In this document: in pieces, positions 19,801-31,700 of the stretch
How positions within the stretch are numbered: the first letter of the stretch is position 1
Layout: every line of letters starts with the position of its first letter
Assembly: GCA_038503035.1 (NCBI GenBank)
Contig: JAVSML010019159.1
Location: 62,001 to 126,000, forward strand
DNA: 64,000 nucleotides
Reading direction: 5' to 3'
Source of the DNA: Crocodylus rhombifer
Taxonomy: Eukaryota > Chordata > Crocodylia > Crocodylidae
Translations under genes and position numbers: made by a program
Notes under the pieces: generated by a model
Told to the model about the DNA's origin: nothing
The model's database searches: none
What the model saw: only the letters and a program-made list of their open reading frames with translations

Positions 19801-21200
19801 TATCAGTAACTGGGCAGCAGCTGGGGCCAAGCGCTGTGCTCTGCCTGCGGCCCTCCCCCGTGGCCAGGGGCTCCCTGCACGCAGGCTCTCCCCTGCTCCC
19901 CCCTGCCAGGGAAGCGCCGGGGGCTCGCACCTGCTCACTTGGATCTCAGTGCAAACGTGCCACCTGCCCGGGCCCCGGTGCACTGACCTCTGCGTGCCTT
20001 GCGCGTGCTCCTCGACACGCCGCGCCTGGACCCAGAGGGGGCTGCTTAGCACCAGGCTTTCCAGCACGCTAGACCCCCCCACCCCCCCGAGCTACAGAAT
20101 GGGCAGTTTGGAGGCCAGATCTCTTTGCTCCCCACCCCAGCAACTCCAAGTTGACGCCTAGTGACAGGTCACGGCGTGGGGGGCAGCTGTGCCAGAGCTC
20201 AGGGGGACCCTCTGCAGGAGCCCGCAGGGGTCCCGCGCTGTGCACGCAGCCCTAGGCCGGGGGTGCAGAGCTGGGGTGCCCCCGGGTTCCCAGCACAAGA
20301 GGCGGCCGGTAGTTGCAGCCCCAGCCGCTGGCCGCAGAGGGGTCGGGCTTCGTGCCCCTTGGCCCCAGCCCTTAGCGGCATTGCTGTGACACCCAGCAAG
20401 CCTCCAAGGCGGTGACATCATCCCCAGAAAGCCGCGCTCCCCTCTCTGTGACACCACGTCTGGGAGCCTCGTGGGAGACAATAACAACACAGAGCCGCGG
20501 GGACGATGCTGCTGCAGAAATCTGGCTCCGGGCGCAGGAGCAGTGACCCCGGAGAGACCCCAGGCCACCCGGCCTCTGAATGGGCCTCTGTGCCGGGAAG
20601 AGCCAGACAGAAGAGCTGTATCCAGCTGCCCGCACAGCTGCTGGAGCCCAGCGAGGCAGAGGAGGGGGAGTGAGAGGCGGGCATGGGGGTGTCGTCTGCC
20701 CCGGTCAGCTCTGCACGGCTGTCCCCAGGAGCTCTGCCTGGCGTCATGCGGTGCCCAGACATCCGGGCATGGCCGGGGGCTTGAGCCCAGCTGGGACGTG
20801 CTCTCACCTGCTGGAAGGGGTATCCTCGGGGAACCATTTCATGCTCAGCCTGCCTCCTCCCTGGACACATCCGGCGCAGAAGTCAGCATTTGCATCCCAT
20901 TGCCCAGCAGCCTTGGGACTGCCAGTGCAAGCTGCGCCCTTGCCTCAAAGAGACCTGGGGAACCGGCACCAGGGTTAGCTTAGCAGCTCAGCTAACCGAG
21001 CCTGGCCGGCAGCGCGCCTGCGTCCTCGGGAGCGCCGCACCCCTCCCTCTCCGAGCTGAGCATCTCCAGGACGCTCTCCCAGTGCATTGTGGGAGAACTT
21101 ACCTGTCCTTTTTGGCACAGGCCAGGGGTGGGGGGCATTGTGGGAAGGTGCTGGAGGACTCTCAGCATGGGCTGGAGGGGAAGTGGTTTGAAGCCCGGGA
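19801..21200. other. intergenic DNA between BPI and KIAA1755
   Basis: GC-rich, with many overlapping short frames on both strands and no recognisable exon, RNA gene or repeat family. Confidence 0.5.
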
Positions 21201-22767
21201 GCCTGGGCTGAAGGCACTGGTTAACTGGGGGGAGGCTCTTGGCTGCGGGGGTGAGGTTGGGGCCAGGCCGCGTTGCAACGAGGATGTCCCCTTGTCTCCT
21301 CCGGGATGCAGCAGCCTCCGCTCAGTGGCTTCGGGGCCGAAGCCGGAACCAGCTCTTCCCGAAGCGCCGCCTGGACGTCCCGCCCGCGCGGACGGGGGGA
21401 GAAGTGGTCCCCAGGCCAGAGTCCACGTGGCAGCAGCGCCACGCTCCCCCTTGCCGGACCTCCCCCGGCTCCGCTTGTTTGCCGAGCGCTTTGTGCAGCC
21501 GTGGCCTGATCCCTGGCCGCCGGCTTGTTATTGCAGCTGCCTCCTCACCGGCTCGTCCAGGGTCCCGGCGCTCTGATGCTGCCGACCCGCCGCGGCCCCT
21601 TCCCAGCAGGCCACGCTGCTCTGGGGCAGGGCGGGCAGTCGGCACCCGGGAGCAGCAGGGCTTACCCCGTCCAGTCCCGGAGCTGGTGTGTGCCTCTCCC
21701 ACGGATGGGCAGGTGGTGGGCAGCCTCCTGCCAGGCCGGGTCCCCCCGTTCCCGCTCGGAGAAGTGCCCTGTGCGGGCCGCGCCCGTCGCCCGGGGTAGC
21801 GGCCGGCTCCGCGCAGACCGGCCTCGCGCGCTGACGGCGTCTACGGCAGGCCGCTACCCCGGGGCAGCCACGTGCCCGCTCCTTACACGCGCGCGACGCC
21901 GTCGCGGCCCTGCGGCGTGCCCCGATGCTGCGCTACCGCAGGGTTTGCTCCAGCGGTTTCTTCCCAGGGCCATTTCCCCGTCGGCTTCTGCAGAGGTGGA
22001 GAGCTGGCTCGCCGCAGGGGCCTCCCGGCCTCCTCCTCCGCAGCGTCCCTTTCGCGGGCTCCTTCCTCCCCCCACGGCTGCCCCAGCTGGGACGTGGATT
22101 TTGCCACAAGACAAAAGGAAATGAGCGGCTAATTAAGCGGCGCAGCAGCAGGAGAGAAGACTCCGCGGCGCTGGCTGGCAGGCCCCTTTGAGGGAGAAAG
22201 GAAGAAACCTCTTTGGGAGGCAGCAGAAATGGTTAGAAAAACAAGCCTGTGTGGGCGTCCTGAGCTCCTCTTGGCAGGCGCCGCGGGCCACGCTCAGCCC
22301 CGGGGGCCGCTGGATGCGCGCACGACGCCAGGGCTGGCCCGGGCTTGCGAGGCCCGTTCCCAGTGCCACCGCCGGCTGGGCACGAAGCGCGGCCTGTGTC
22401 CGTGGGCACAATGGGAGCCGCTGTTCCCAGGCCCGGCGCTGCACGGGGGTGTTTTGCAGTCAGAGGAGCGCGGCCGCGAGCGAGACGGAGTTTAAGGCCT
22501 CTCTCCCAGACAGCCCCCTCCCTCCACCCCCTTCCCCTCCCCTCGCCCTCCCTCGCTCCTGGAGGACGGGAGCAATCCCGACGCTGGGATGCAGGCGCCG
22601 GGGCAGTGAAGCCGGGGCTGCCCCGGCCCCGTCGGGGCTGTCCGTGGACCGCGTGGAGGAGGGTCGCGTGGCCGGGGCAGCTGGAGGCAATAGGGAGACG
22701 CGCTGGCATCCAGGAAGGACGAGGAGCGGCGGAGTCCTTGCCCGCTGCCCCCAGCCCCTCTGCCACC

Positions 22768-22770
22768 ATG
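22768..22770 (+). CDS. KIAA1755: KIAA1755 coding exon 1: ATG only
   Basis: GCCACCATG, an ideal Kozak context, is followed at once by the donor GTAATG. Spliced to 27743 it gives Met-Asp-Pro-Arg-Ser-Leu, the expected protein start. The exon therefore contributes one codon, with a 5.0 kb intron after it. The alternative, an in-frame ATG at 27662 reading through the acceptor, would add an unrelated N-terminus. Confidence 0.7.
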
Positions 22771-25700
22771 GTAATGCCTTCTGCTTTTGTCTCTCCGGCC
22801 ACTTTCCTCGCCCCCTCCCCACGTCCGCTCCTCCCCTGTCACCTGTCCCCGGCCCGCGCCGAGCCGTCGGTGGCGGAGCACTCCCGCGACCCTTTGTACA
22901 GCACCGAGCACACCTGGCGGGCCCTGGGCGCTGGCAAGAGCGCAGGTGTGAGGCCGCTCCTGGCTGGGCGGGGAGGTGGAGGGGTCCCTGCGGCAGAGCC
23001 TGCCTGGCGGGGTGGCGGGCAGCGCTCCCTTCCCAGGCCGAGCGCGCGTCCCGGGAGGCTGAGCAAAGCTTTGGCACCGCTGTGAAGGACGAGCAGCGAT
23101 CACTAGCAGCTGTTTGGAGCGAAGCGTGAGACGGCGAGCGACTGCCGCTCCGTCCTCCGCGCCCTCTTCTTTCGGGCGCAGGAGGAAGACCCGGAAAGCG
23201 TGCCCCGCGCAGGGGAAGGGTCCCCGGTCGCCGCCCCGGGCTCCTGGCCGCCACCGGCTCGCTCCGGCCGCTATCCCGAATGCTGCTCTCGACATCCCTC
23301 ACGGCCTGGCTACACTTAAAAGTTTGGATCCGGCAAGCCTCACGCTGGCAACGCTCCCATCGAGGGAAGAGCTGCAGGAGGGGGAGAGGGAACAGTTGTT
23401 CTCTGCCAGTTGGAGCTTTTAAACCCTATTCCCGTCCCTTTTTTGCGCCTAGAAAAGGGGGCCGCGGCGCCGTGACTCACAGTCGCGTTCCTCCGGGCGA
23501 GCTCAGAAAGGCTCAAGGGCTCCGGTCCCCCCCCGAGCCACCTTCATTCCCCAGCCTGTAAAGCCGTGGCTCTTAGGGGAGAAAGAGCCTTAGCAGCCCC
23601 GGGGCGGCCAGCAGAGAAACCTCTTTCAGCGCCTGCATCTCTTTCTGCTCTCAGTGCCTTTGTTTCCTCTTTGCCTTTCGCTTGAGCCAGAGAAGAGCCG
23701 CGGGGCCCGGCTCCCTTCGGGTTTGACGCGATCCTGCATTTACAGGACCACCAAGACCCCCGCCCGCAGAGGGGTGAGGGTGGCAAGCGTCGCAGGACCA
23801 CGTCCTGAGTCGCCCCGGGCCAAAAGCACGTCCTCCTTGGTGCGGCAGAGCCGAGGGAGGGCCCAGCCAGGTCTCTGAAAAGCCCCATTTTCTCCCTGTC
23901 CCCACACCCCTTTTTACAGCAGATCGACATGTGAGGCTTGGTCCAGCTGCCTCTCTTCCCCTGACACGGGTTTGAGAGGGGCCTGCTGTTCGGTGATGGA
24001 CGATGCCTTTGCACGCTACGCGCCGAGCGTGCGTGTGCGTGTGCGTGTGCGTGTGCGTGTGTGGCCGGGCCATTTCCTGCGAGCCAGCTTCCCTGGGGGC
24101 TTTGTCTCGGGGATCTCTCTTCTTCAGCCCAGTTGCTCCTTTCCCCGGGTGCTGGGGGCTGCCCTGGCCCCCACGGCAAAGCCGTCCTCCCTGCTCCCGG
24201 CGCACGTGCACCGCGTCCTGCTCCCCGGCTTGTTCCCGTGACAAGTTTCCGACGGCGCAGTCGGTGAGCGCAACCGAGGCACGGGGCGCACTCCCCGGCA
24301 GCCCCTTGCACCGGGGGCCCTGGGGCGCTTGAGCAGCAGGCAAAGGGCTGAGTTTGAATTGTCACGTTTTGGTCACTGCAACGTTTGCGGGGGTTGCGTG
24401 GCACGGGGTAGGGCCTGCAGGCTGCACGGCCGACCGGGCCGGAGAGCAAACCGCTGCTTGCAGACAGGGGTAACTGAGCTCAGGGAAACCTCGTGGAGCA
24501 AAGACAAGGGCTGCGAGGCCAAACCTGCTGGGTAAGGACGGGCACGCGTCCACCAACATTTCATGCCAGACCCCACCGGCGTGGCTCGGGTCTGCCCGGC
24601 TTCGGCGGGCCACCAGCGGGTCAGTGGTGACTTCGGGCACGGATGCTCGGGGGAGCGCGACTGTGCAGCCAGCGAACCGGCCGAATCGCCGGGCGTCCTC
24701 CCAAGCCCCACCACCTTCCTCCCGCCACAGCCAGGCCCGACTCCTCGTGCAGATGCCCGTGCGCTGCGCGCGCCTTGGGCACTGGGGGGTATGCAGCATT
24801 TTCCCACTGTGGGCTGAAGGTGGGGAGGCAGCGGGGGCCGGATCCTGCCGGCACTGATGCCACCGGAGCTTTCTCCAGAGGCCGTGATGGAGGCACGACC
24901 GGGCGCTCGGCGCTGAGAAGCGTTCTTGCACAACCGCCCGGCGCGGCCTCTGCCCCGCCAAGGGGACGTCCCCTTCTCATCAGCACAGAGGCGGCGGGCG
25001 AGCCGCGAGAGCCGGCTGCGGAGCGCGCGGGGGTCGTGACAGCGGGGCTGAATGGGAGCCGCGGTCCAGAGCGCCTCGGCCCCGGCAGGAACAACGCGGC
25101 AGTGTCCGTCCTGGGCGGGGGCCGAGCCGGGCCCTGTCACCAGAAGGGGCTTCCTTTTCCCTTCTCTCAGCTCCAGATGTGCTCAGCCGGGAGGAGCTCA
25201 GTTCGGCGGCACAAAGAGCCAGTCTGGGAGCGCGTCGGAGGACGCGGGAGGGTCACCCGGGCTGGCAGACCGCCAGCGAGGCACCGTCAGACGTGGCCCC
25301 AACCCGCACTTGCAACTTCTGGGGAGGGCACATCTGGCACCTTAACTTTCCAAGCCCCCACATCTGTCCCCAGACCCAGCAGTGCCGAGCAGGGGCTGAG
25401 CCTGGCAGCATTCACCCAGGCCACGACCAGGAAGGGAGGAGGCGATTTGAGGCTGGTCTTGGGGTCAGACTCCTGCTAACGGCCACAGGAGGAGCTGGCC
25501 TGGTCCCTTGATGCCCCAGTGCTGCGGGCTGCACCGCAGGGCGACAGTGGGACGTGCACTGGAGTCCTTCCCTCGCCCAGGCAAGACGTGGAGATTTGGG
25601 AGCGACGGCAGCTGCTCCCGAGGCCGCGCTCGCAGGCAGCAGCACTGGAAGAGGCGCGAGGCAGCGGGGAACCGCACCTGTTCGGCCTCCACAAGAGAAG

Positions 25701-28700
25701 GCCGAGGGGGATCTTGTGGCCTGTTACAGACTAGTCGGGGGGGACCAGCAGGCACTGGGGGGTCCCTGTTCCCCGAGCACCGCCAGGAGTGACCAGGAAT
25801 AGCAGTCACAAGCTGGCAGAGGGCAGGTTTGGGCTAGACATCAGGAGGCGCGACTTCACGGTCAGGGCGGCTAGGGTCTGGGACCAGCTTCCAAGAGAAG
25901 TGGTGCAGGCTCCTACCCTGGGGGTGTTTAAGAGGAGGTTGGATGCACATCTTGCTGGGGTCGTGTGACCCCAGTACTCTTCCCTGCCATGGCAGGGGGT
26001 CGGACTCGATGATCTGCTCGGGTCCCTTCCGACCCTAGAAACTACGAAACTATGAAACTTGCCAGAGCCAGAGCATCTGCAAGAGCCCTGCTGCAGCCTG
26101 GCGTCCAGTTTGCTGCAAAACTGGGGTGAGAAAACCAGTGGTCCTGCATCTCCAGTCCGGAGCTGCGCAGAGCCAGCGGCCTGGGAGGAAGCAGGTCCTC
26201 TCTCCTGCCCAGCTCAGGGTGAGGGCACGTGGAGGCAGCGTCCGAGCACCTTCCCACGCCACAGATGCTGGGAGACGGGGCCCTGGAGCCTCGCTCCAGG
26301 AAGGCTTGTGGCACTCACTGCAAAGCACAGGACATAAAGCACACTGAGGATCCCAGCCCTGACTGGGTCCAAGGCTCCGTTGCTCCCGAAGTGGGGCATG
26401 TGCACGGGGTTCAGCCCTTCATACTTGGATGTTTGGCTAATTCCTCTTTACTTTCTGGGATGTCCCCATGGAGATGCACCTCCCAGCCCCACACTTGCCA
26501 GGCAGAGTCCACGCAGCTCCCAAGTACCATGAAGCCACCGCCAGTGCAACTCACCCGCTGCAAGAAATGAGGTCTTGGTGCTAACCAAGCCGCCTCTCTG
26601 CGTGAAGGCCTGCTCTGAGCTGGGAATCCATCCATGTCCAGCACAGCTACACCGGGGTGCTGACCCTCCTCCCCCGGCACGCAGCTGAGGCCGGCCGGCC
26701 GGAGATGCAGCTCTGCATCCCCAACAGCTGAATTAAGACGATGCAAGCAGCCAGCACCAGGACCTGCGTGAGACAGCGCGGTGCTCCCAGATCTGCAGCA
26801 AGCCCACGCTGAGAAACCAGCTCATGTTTCCCGTCAACTCGCTGTTGGCTCAGCCCACGCAGGAGCGGGGAGCCAGATTGCATGCTGCCTCAGTGTGGGG
26901 CCAAAAGCCGACAGCCTCCGACCAGCGCCGGGTTCTCCAATCGTTTTATTTTCCCCTCGACGTTCCCTAACGCCGCTGAAATCAAATCTGGGCTCAACCC
27001 GATTGCTCCCTTTTGTGCCCCGGCTACATCAGCGGCCCTGGAAGCGAGAAGCGCGCGAGGATCTCATGCAGAGCCAGGAGGGCGAGCTGGGAAGAGCGCG
27101 CTGTGCGTCTTGCTGCAGCCGCGGCTGTGGGTTCAGGGTGCGGGGGCTTGCGCCGCAGTGCAGCAGACCCCAAACCCTGCAGTGGATTCATACTGGCTTC
27201 TCCAGGGACTGGGACTGGACGAGACCCCCCCTCGCCTCCATTTGTCCTTCATCTGCTTATCCATCCAGCCCCTCCGTTTTCTACAGGCTTAAATCTGAGC
27301 CTCTCCAAACTCCAGGGGAGTGTGGACCCGAGCCTGTGCACCCTGCAGGAGTGCTCCGAAGCCTCGAGGGGTTTGGGGTTTGGCCCCAGGGCTGATCTCC
27401 GAGTCCCAGGTCTGTCGAAGCGCCGTGGAGGCCGCAGGCAGCGTAAATCCAAAGCCCCCTGGGCTGCGTGTTCAGAGGGTGTCTGGGAGCTTGGCCACCC
27501 CTCCGCGCCACGTGCACACAGGTAGGTATTTCCCAACACTGAAAGCGCGTGAGTCCCCGAGCAATGCCGCCAGCTCGGCTGGACTGCTGCTCTGGGTGGC
27601 TTTCCTCCCGGGGGGTTGCAGGCTGCTCCTGAGTAGGGGTCTCTAGCGATGGCCATGAAGCATGGGGAGACGGGGGGCTCCCACGGGGGAACCAACAGAC
27701 CCGTGCGTTGTGCTTTCTAACGGGCTGTGCTTTCCCCCGCAGGACCCGCGGTCCCTGGATGCCGCGGTGCAGAGCGCCCTCCAGGCCTTGTACCCTCCCT
27801 TCAGCGCCACGGCCCCCACGGTCCTCGGCCAGGTCTTCCGCCTGCTGGAGGCCGACTACCACGGGGACGGGCTCTGCTGCCTCCTGGACTTCCTGATCCC
27901 TGCCAAGCGCCTCTTCGAGCACGTGCGGCAGGCGGCCTGTGTAAGTCCGTGGGTCATCACGTCCACGCTGCCCGTGCCCTGGCTCTCCGGCCCGGGAGGC
28001 AAGCCCTGATTTCACACAACAGCAACGCCTCCTGCCGCCAGAGCCCTAGAGACACGCTGCGATGCACAGGCGGGACCCTCCGGTCAGCGGGGCTGAGCTG
28101 GCCAGGGGAGCTTACCCGCTCACCCGGTGCCGGCCCAAATGGGGCAGGACTCGCAGCACCTGCAGCAGGCAGGTCCTTGCCCCTCTCTGGCATTCCCCCA
28201 CCGCGGACAGGGCTCCTGGGATGGGCTGGGACTCATCTAGCTGCTGGGTCAAAGCCTGGCCTGGGACTCAGGTGCTTCTCCGCCACAGCTCTGTATGCCG
28301 CCTTGGGCAACTCACTTAGTACCTCAGTCCCCATTGCGAGATGGGCATGAGAGCGCTCCTCTATCACATGGGGAGGTAGCAAAAATGCACAGGGCAGAAG
28401 GCCTGGGGGATCAGTGACTGTTGCAGAGATGGCCGGATTCACTAACGAGCGTGTCTTCCCCTCTCGTAGGCGCCTTATTGCAACTGCCTCTTCCTGCACG
28501 AGGGCTGGCCCCTGTGCCTCCACGAGAAGGTCGTCATTCACCTCGCGCCCCTCAACCCGCTCCTCCTGCGCCCGGGCGACTTCTACCTGCAGGCAGAGCC
28601 CTGCCAGGACCAGGCGGCCGGCATCGTCCTCAAGTGCCTCTCCCGGGACCTGCGCGCGGTGGAGGAGATCCCCGTCCCCCAGCCTTCCTACTCGCTGCTC

Positions 28701-31700
28701 TTCACCAACGAGTGGCTGGAGGAAGTCAACCGCGGTCTGGACCGGGCGCCACTGCGCACCTGCCTGGTGGCCACAGAAAATGGGGTCATGCCCATGCCTT
28801 GGAGCAAGATCGCCACGCCGGAGTTCATCGAGAAGCCCAAGGTCGCGCCAAGCCTGGCCCAGGCTGCAGCCGCCCCGCTGACCGCCGCGCGGGACCGGGG
28901 CAGCTTGGAGTGCCCTGGTGCAGCAGCGGCTCCGGTGCCAGGCTCCGGCGGGCACGCGGCAGGGACGGCGCGGGAGCGCAAAGCCGTGCCCCCGAGCAAG
29001 TACCCGGGGCTCATCAAGGTGGAGCAGGCAGGCCCCTGGGAGCCGGGCGCCCGGGGGTCTGCCGCGCCCAGGCTGTGCGACGTCCTCAGCAGGGACCTGG
29101 AGGGCGAGTACGTGGACCTGCTGGAGCTCTCTGCGGACGGGGGCTCTGGCGTGCCCCCCGGGTCGGAGCAGCCGGCGCCTCCGGGAGAAGCAGAGCCGTC
29201 GTCCGAGAGCGAGCCGGGGCTCCTGCGCGCGAACGGCGCGCCGGCCGCGGAGAAGTGGGCCTGCGGGAGAGGGCCGAGCGCAGGAGAGGGTCCCTGCACG
29301 CCGTGTCTGAGGAGGAGGCGAAGCAGAGACCCCCAGTGCCCTGGGCCGAGGTGCTGGTACCGCGAGTCCTACGCGGCTGCTGTCCAGAGCCCCCTCGGCT
29401 GCGGCGCCGGGCCCATGGCTGCCATCCAGGAAGAGTGCGAGGGGCCCAGCCATGACCCCCCTCCCGCCGTGAAGCCCCCAGGCGGGCACCGATCCCCCCG
29501 CTCCGGCTGCCCTCCCCGGGCGGCCAGCCAGGAAGCGAAAGCCGAGGAGGCGACCACGCAGGGATACCTCAAGCTGCGCAAGTCTCCGGCGGGTGCAGGG
29601 AGAAACCCTTCTCGGTCCGAGCCTCCCGCTGCCAGCCACAAATTCCCCTTCTCGAAGGGCCCGCGGCAGCCGGCGGCCCCCGCCGAGACCTCCGCCGGCC
29701 GGCACGGGGGGTCTCGGAGGACGATGTCGGTCCTTTACTCTCCCAGGATGAGCAGAGCCAAGCCGGCAGGGAAAGGTAACAGCCCCCTCGGCCGTGTACA
29801 CGCGCGGGCACGGGCGGATCTAGGACCTTGAAAAGGGGGTGCAGGGGGTGAGCTGCATCGCCCCATATAAATCAACATGCATTTTTCTCCGGTTAAAAAG
29901 ATGCTAGAAGCTGTGCTAACATGCGAGGGGCCTGGGGCAGTGTAAGATTGAAGCAAAAACCCAGACCACTTCATTGAAGGAGTCTGCAGGGCTGTGAAGT
30001 AGGGGTGACATGGCCAGGAGCAGAGCGGGGGCTTGGCCGGTGGGATGTCGAGACCGTTTAGACGCAAAGCCCTGGTGGGATGGAGAGTTGAGCAGGGGTC
30101 CGGTACAGGACAGAGCCATGAAGTCAAGTGACTCCTGGCTAGAAACGCTGCTGTCGCTGCCACGTGGGGGTCCAAATGCGGGGTTGGGGCGGGAGTCCAA
30201 GGGGCTGCATGTGCCCCAGGGCACCCCCAGCTCTGCACCTGCACACGGGTGCCAAGTGCCACTGCAGCACACCAGGCCTGTCCCCCACAGCCCTTGGCCC
30301 CCTCCCTGCTTGTGCCTCACTCTCGGTGTGTTTGCCCGGCAGGTGCTGACCAGGCGGAGGCCGCTCTGCTGCACGTCGGCTCTCCCCCCGGCACCGGCTG
30401 CGGGAACGGGCCCTGTGCTCCCGCCGCGGCCCCAGACCCTCTCCCTGCAGACGGCAGTGCCCCGCAGCTGCCCCGGTGGCAGGACCTCAGCACCCAGCTC
30501 CTGCTCTCAGGGGTAGCGTGCCTGCCAGGTACCTGCTCGGGGCTTTCACCTGAAACGTCCTTGCAACGAGAGGCGGCTTCGTGGCCGGAGCGGGAGGGTT
30601 TGCTCAGGGCTGGCTGAGACTCGGCTGCAAAACCTAAAGCTTCTAAACGGAGAAAGCCCAAAAACCTGCTGGCTGGGAAAGCATCTTCACTGCGACGAGC
30701 TTTTCGCCCGACCTGGCCAGTGGGAATGTTTCTGCTTTCAGGAACCGAAGGAACGAAGGCAGACAAGGTTCTTTGGGTAGATGCAATCTCTTTTATGAGA
30801 CCAACTAAATAGTTGGAAAAATTGGTCTTTGCGAGCTTTCAGGCACAAACACTTTCTCCAACTATTTTTCCAACTATTTAGTTGATCTCATAAAAGAGAT
30901 TGCATCTACCCAAAGAACCTATGTCCTTGGGCCAACACAGCTACAACCAACAACCCTAAAACAGGGAGACAAAAACGTTAATTGATGTTATTTTTTTTTA
31001 CAAGGTTGTTCAAGTTTGGGTTCCTGGAAACTGAAAATGTAGGGGTCATAGCTCCCAGCTCCATGCCACAGCTCCTCCTTCCTGGGCCGTGACCTGCCCT
31101 GAGAGCGAGCTCGGGCTGGAGCCTCAGCATCCGATGCAGAGCTCCCGCGCGGTCCCCGGGGAAAGTGGAGCGGAGCTGCTGCGTGGTGCCCGGGCCGTCG
31201 CTCCAGGCCGGGCAAGGGAAGTGTGGGAGCCGTGCACCCCAGGGAGCACGCGGCAGAGCGTGCTGGGGTTGTCTGCAGTCTCCAGTTAACCAGGGAACGC
31301 AGCATCACCAGCATGCACCACTGTGCACGACGCCTCCCTCCAAACCCCAGCTTCTGGAGTCACGCGAACAAGGCAGGGCGTCTGCTGTTTTTATTTTAAA
31401 AACAAAAAAACCCAGTCGGTCTTCAGCTCTCCTGGCTGCAGAGGGAGAAGAGGGTGCAGGCGTGACTCTGAGAAGTAGAGATAAAAGAGCACAGGGCAAA
31501 GGAGCTGTCGGCCGGTCTCACGACGCGGGGACCTGGCTCTGGTGGTTTGAGACCGGGCTCGGTGGTGTTGCAGGGCAGAGACCCACGGTTTGCTCTCCCC
31601 CGGCTGCAGGGAGCACGGACAAGCTTGGCCAGGCCCTGATCCAGGTGAGCACGAGCAGCAGAGCGTGGGAGGCCTCTTGGTGCTCGGCGAGAGAGGTCGC

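Larger units (their letters stand above)
21200..25300 (+). promoter_or_regulatory. KIAA1755: CpG-rich promoter region of KIAA1755
   Basis: CG dinucleotides are frequent over this stretch by eye, whereas most intergenic sequence here is CpG-poor and TG/CA-rich. It surrounds the first coding exon at 22768. No TATA box is seen close upstream, fitting a CpG-island promoter. An AP-1-like TGACTCA is present at 23473-23479. The exact start site and any non-coding first exon cannot be read from sequence alone. Confidence 0.55.

Noticed and set aside
22188..24449. Long frames on both strands in the CpG-rich region
   Set aside because: Arg/Pro/Ala/Gly-rich chance frames typical of CpG islands; several mutually overlapping frames cannot all be genes, and none has a domain.
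28233..29801. 522-codon minus-strand open frame across KIAA1755 exon 3
   Set aside because: It lies antisense to a well-supported coding exon, has no domain or splice context, and its length is explained by very high GC with few stop codons in that frame.
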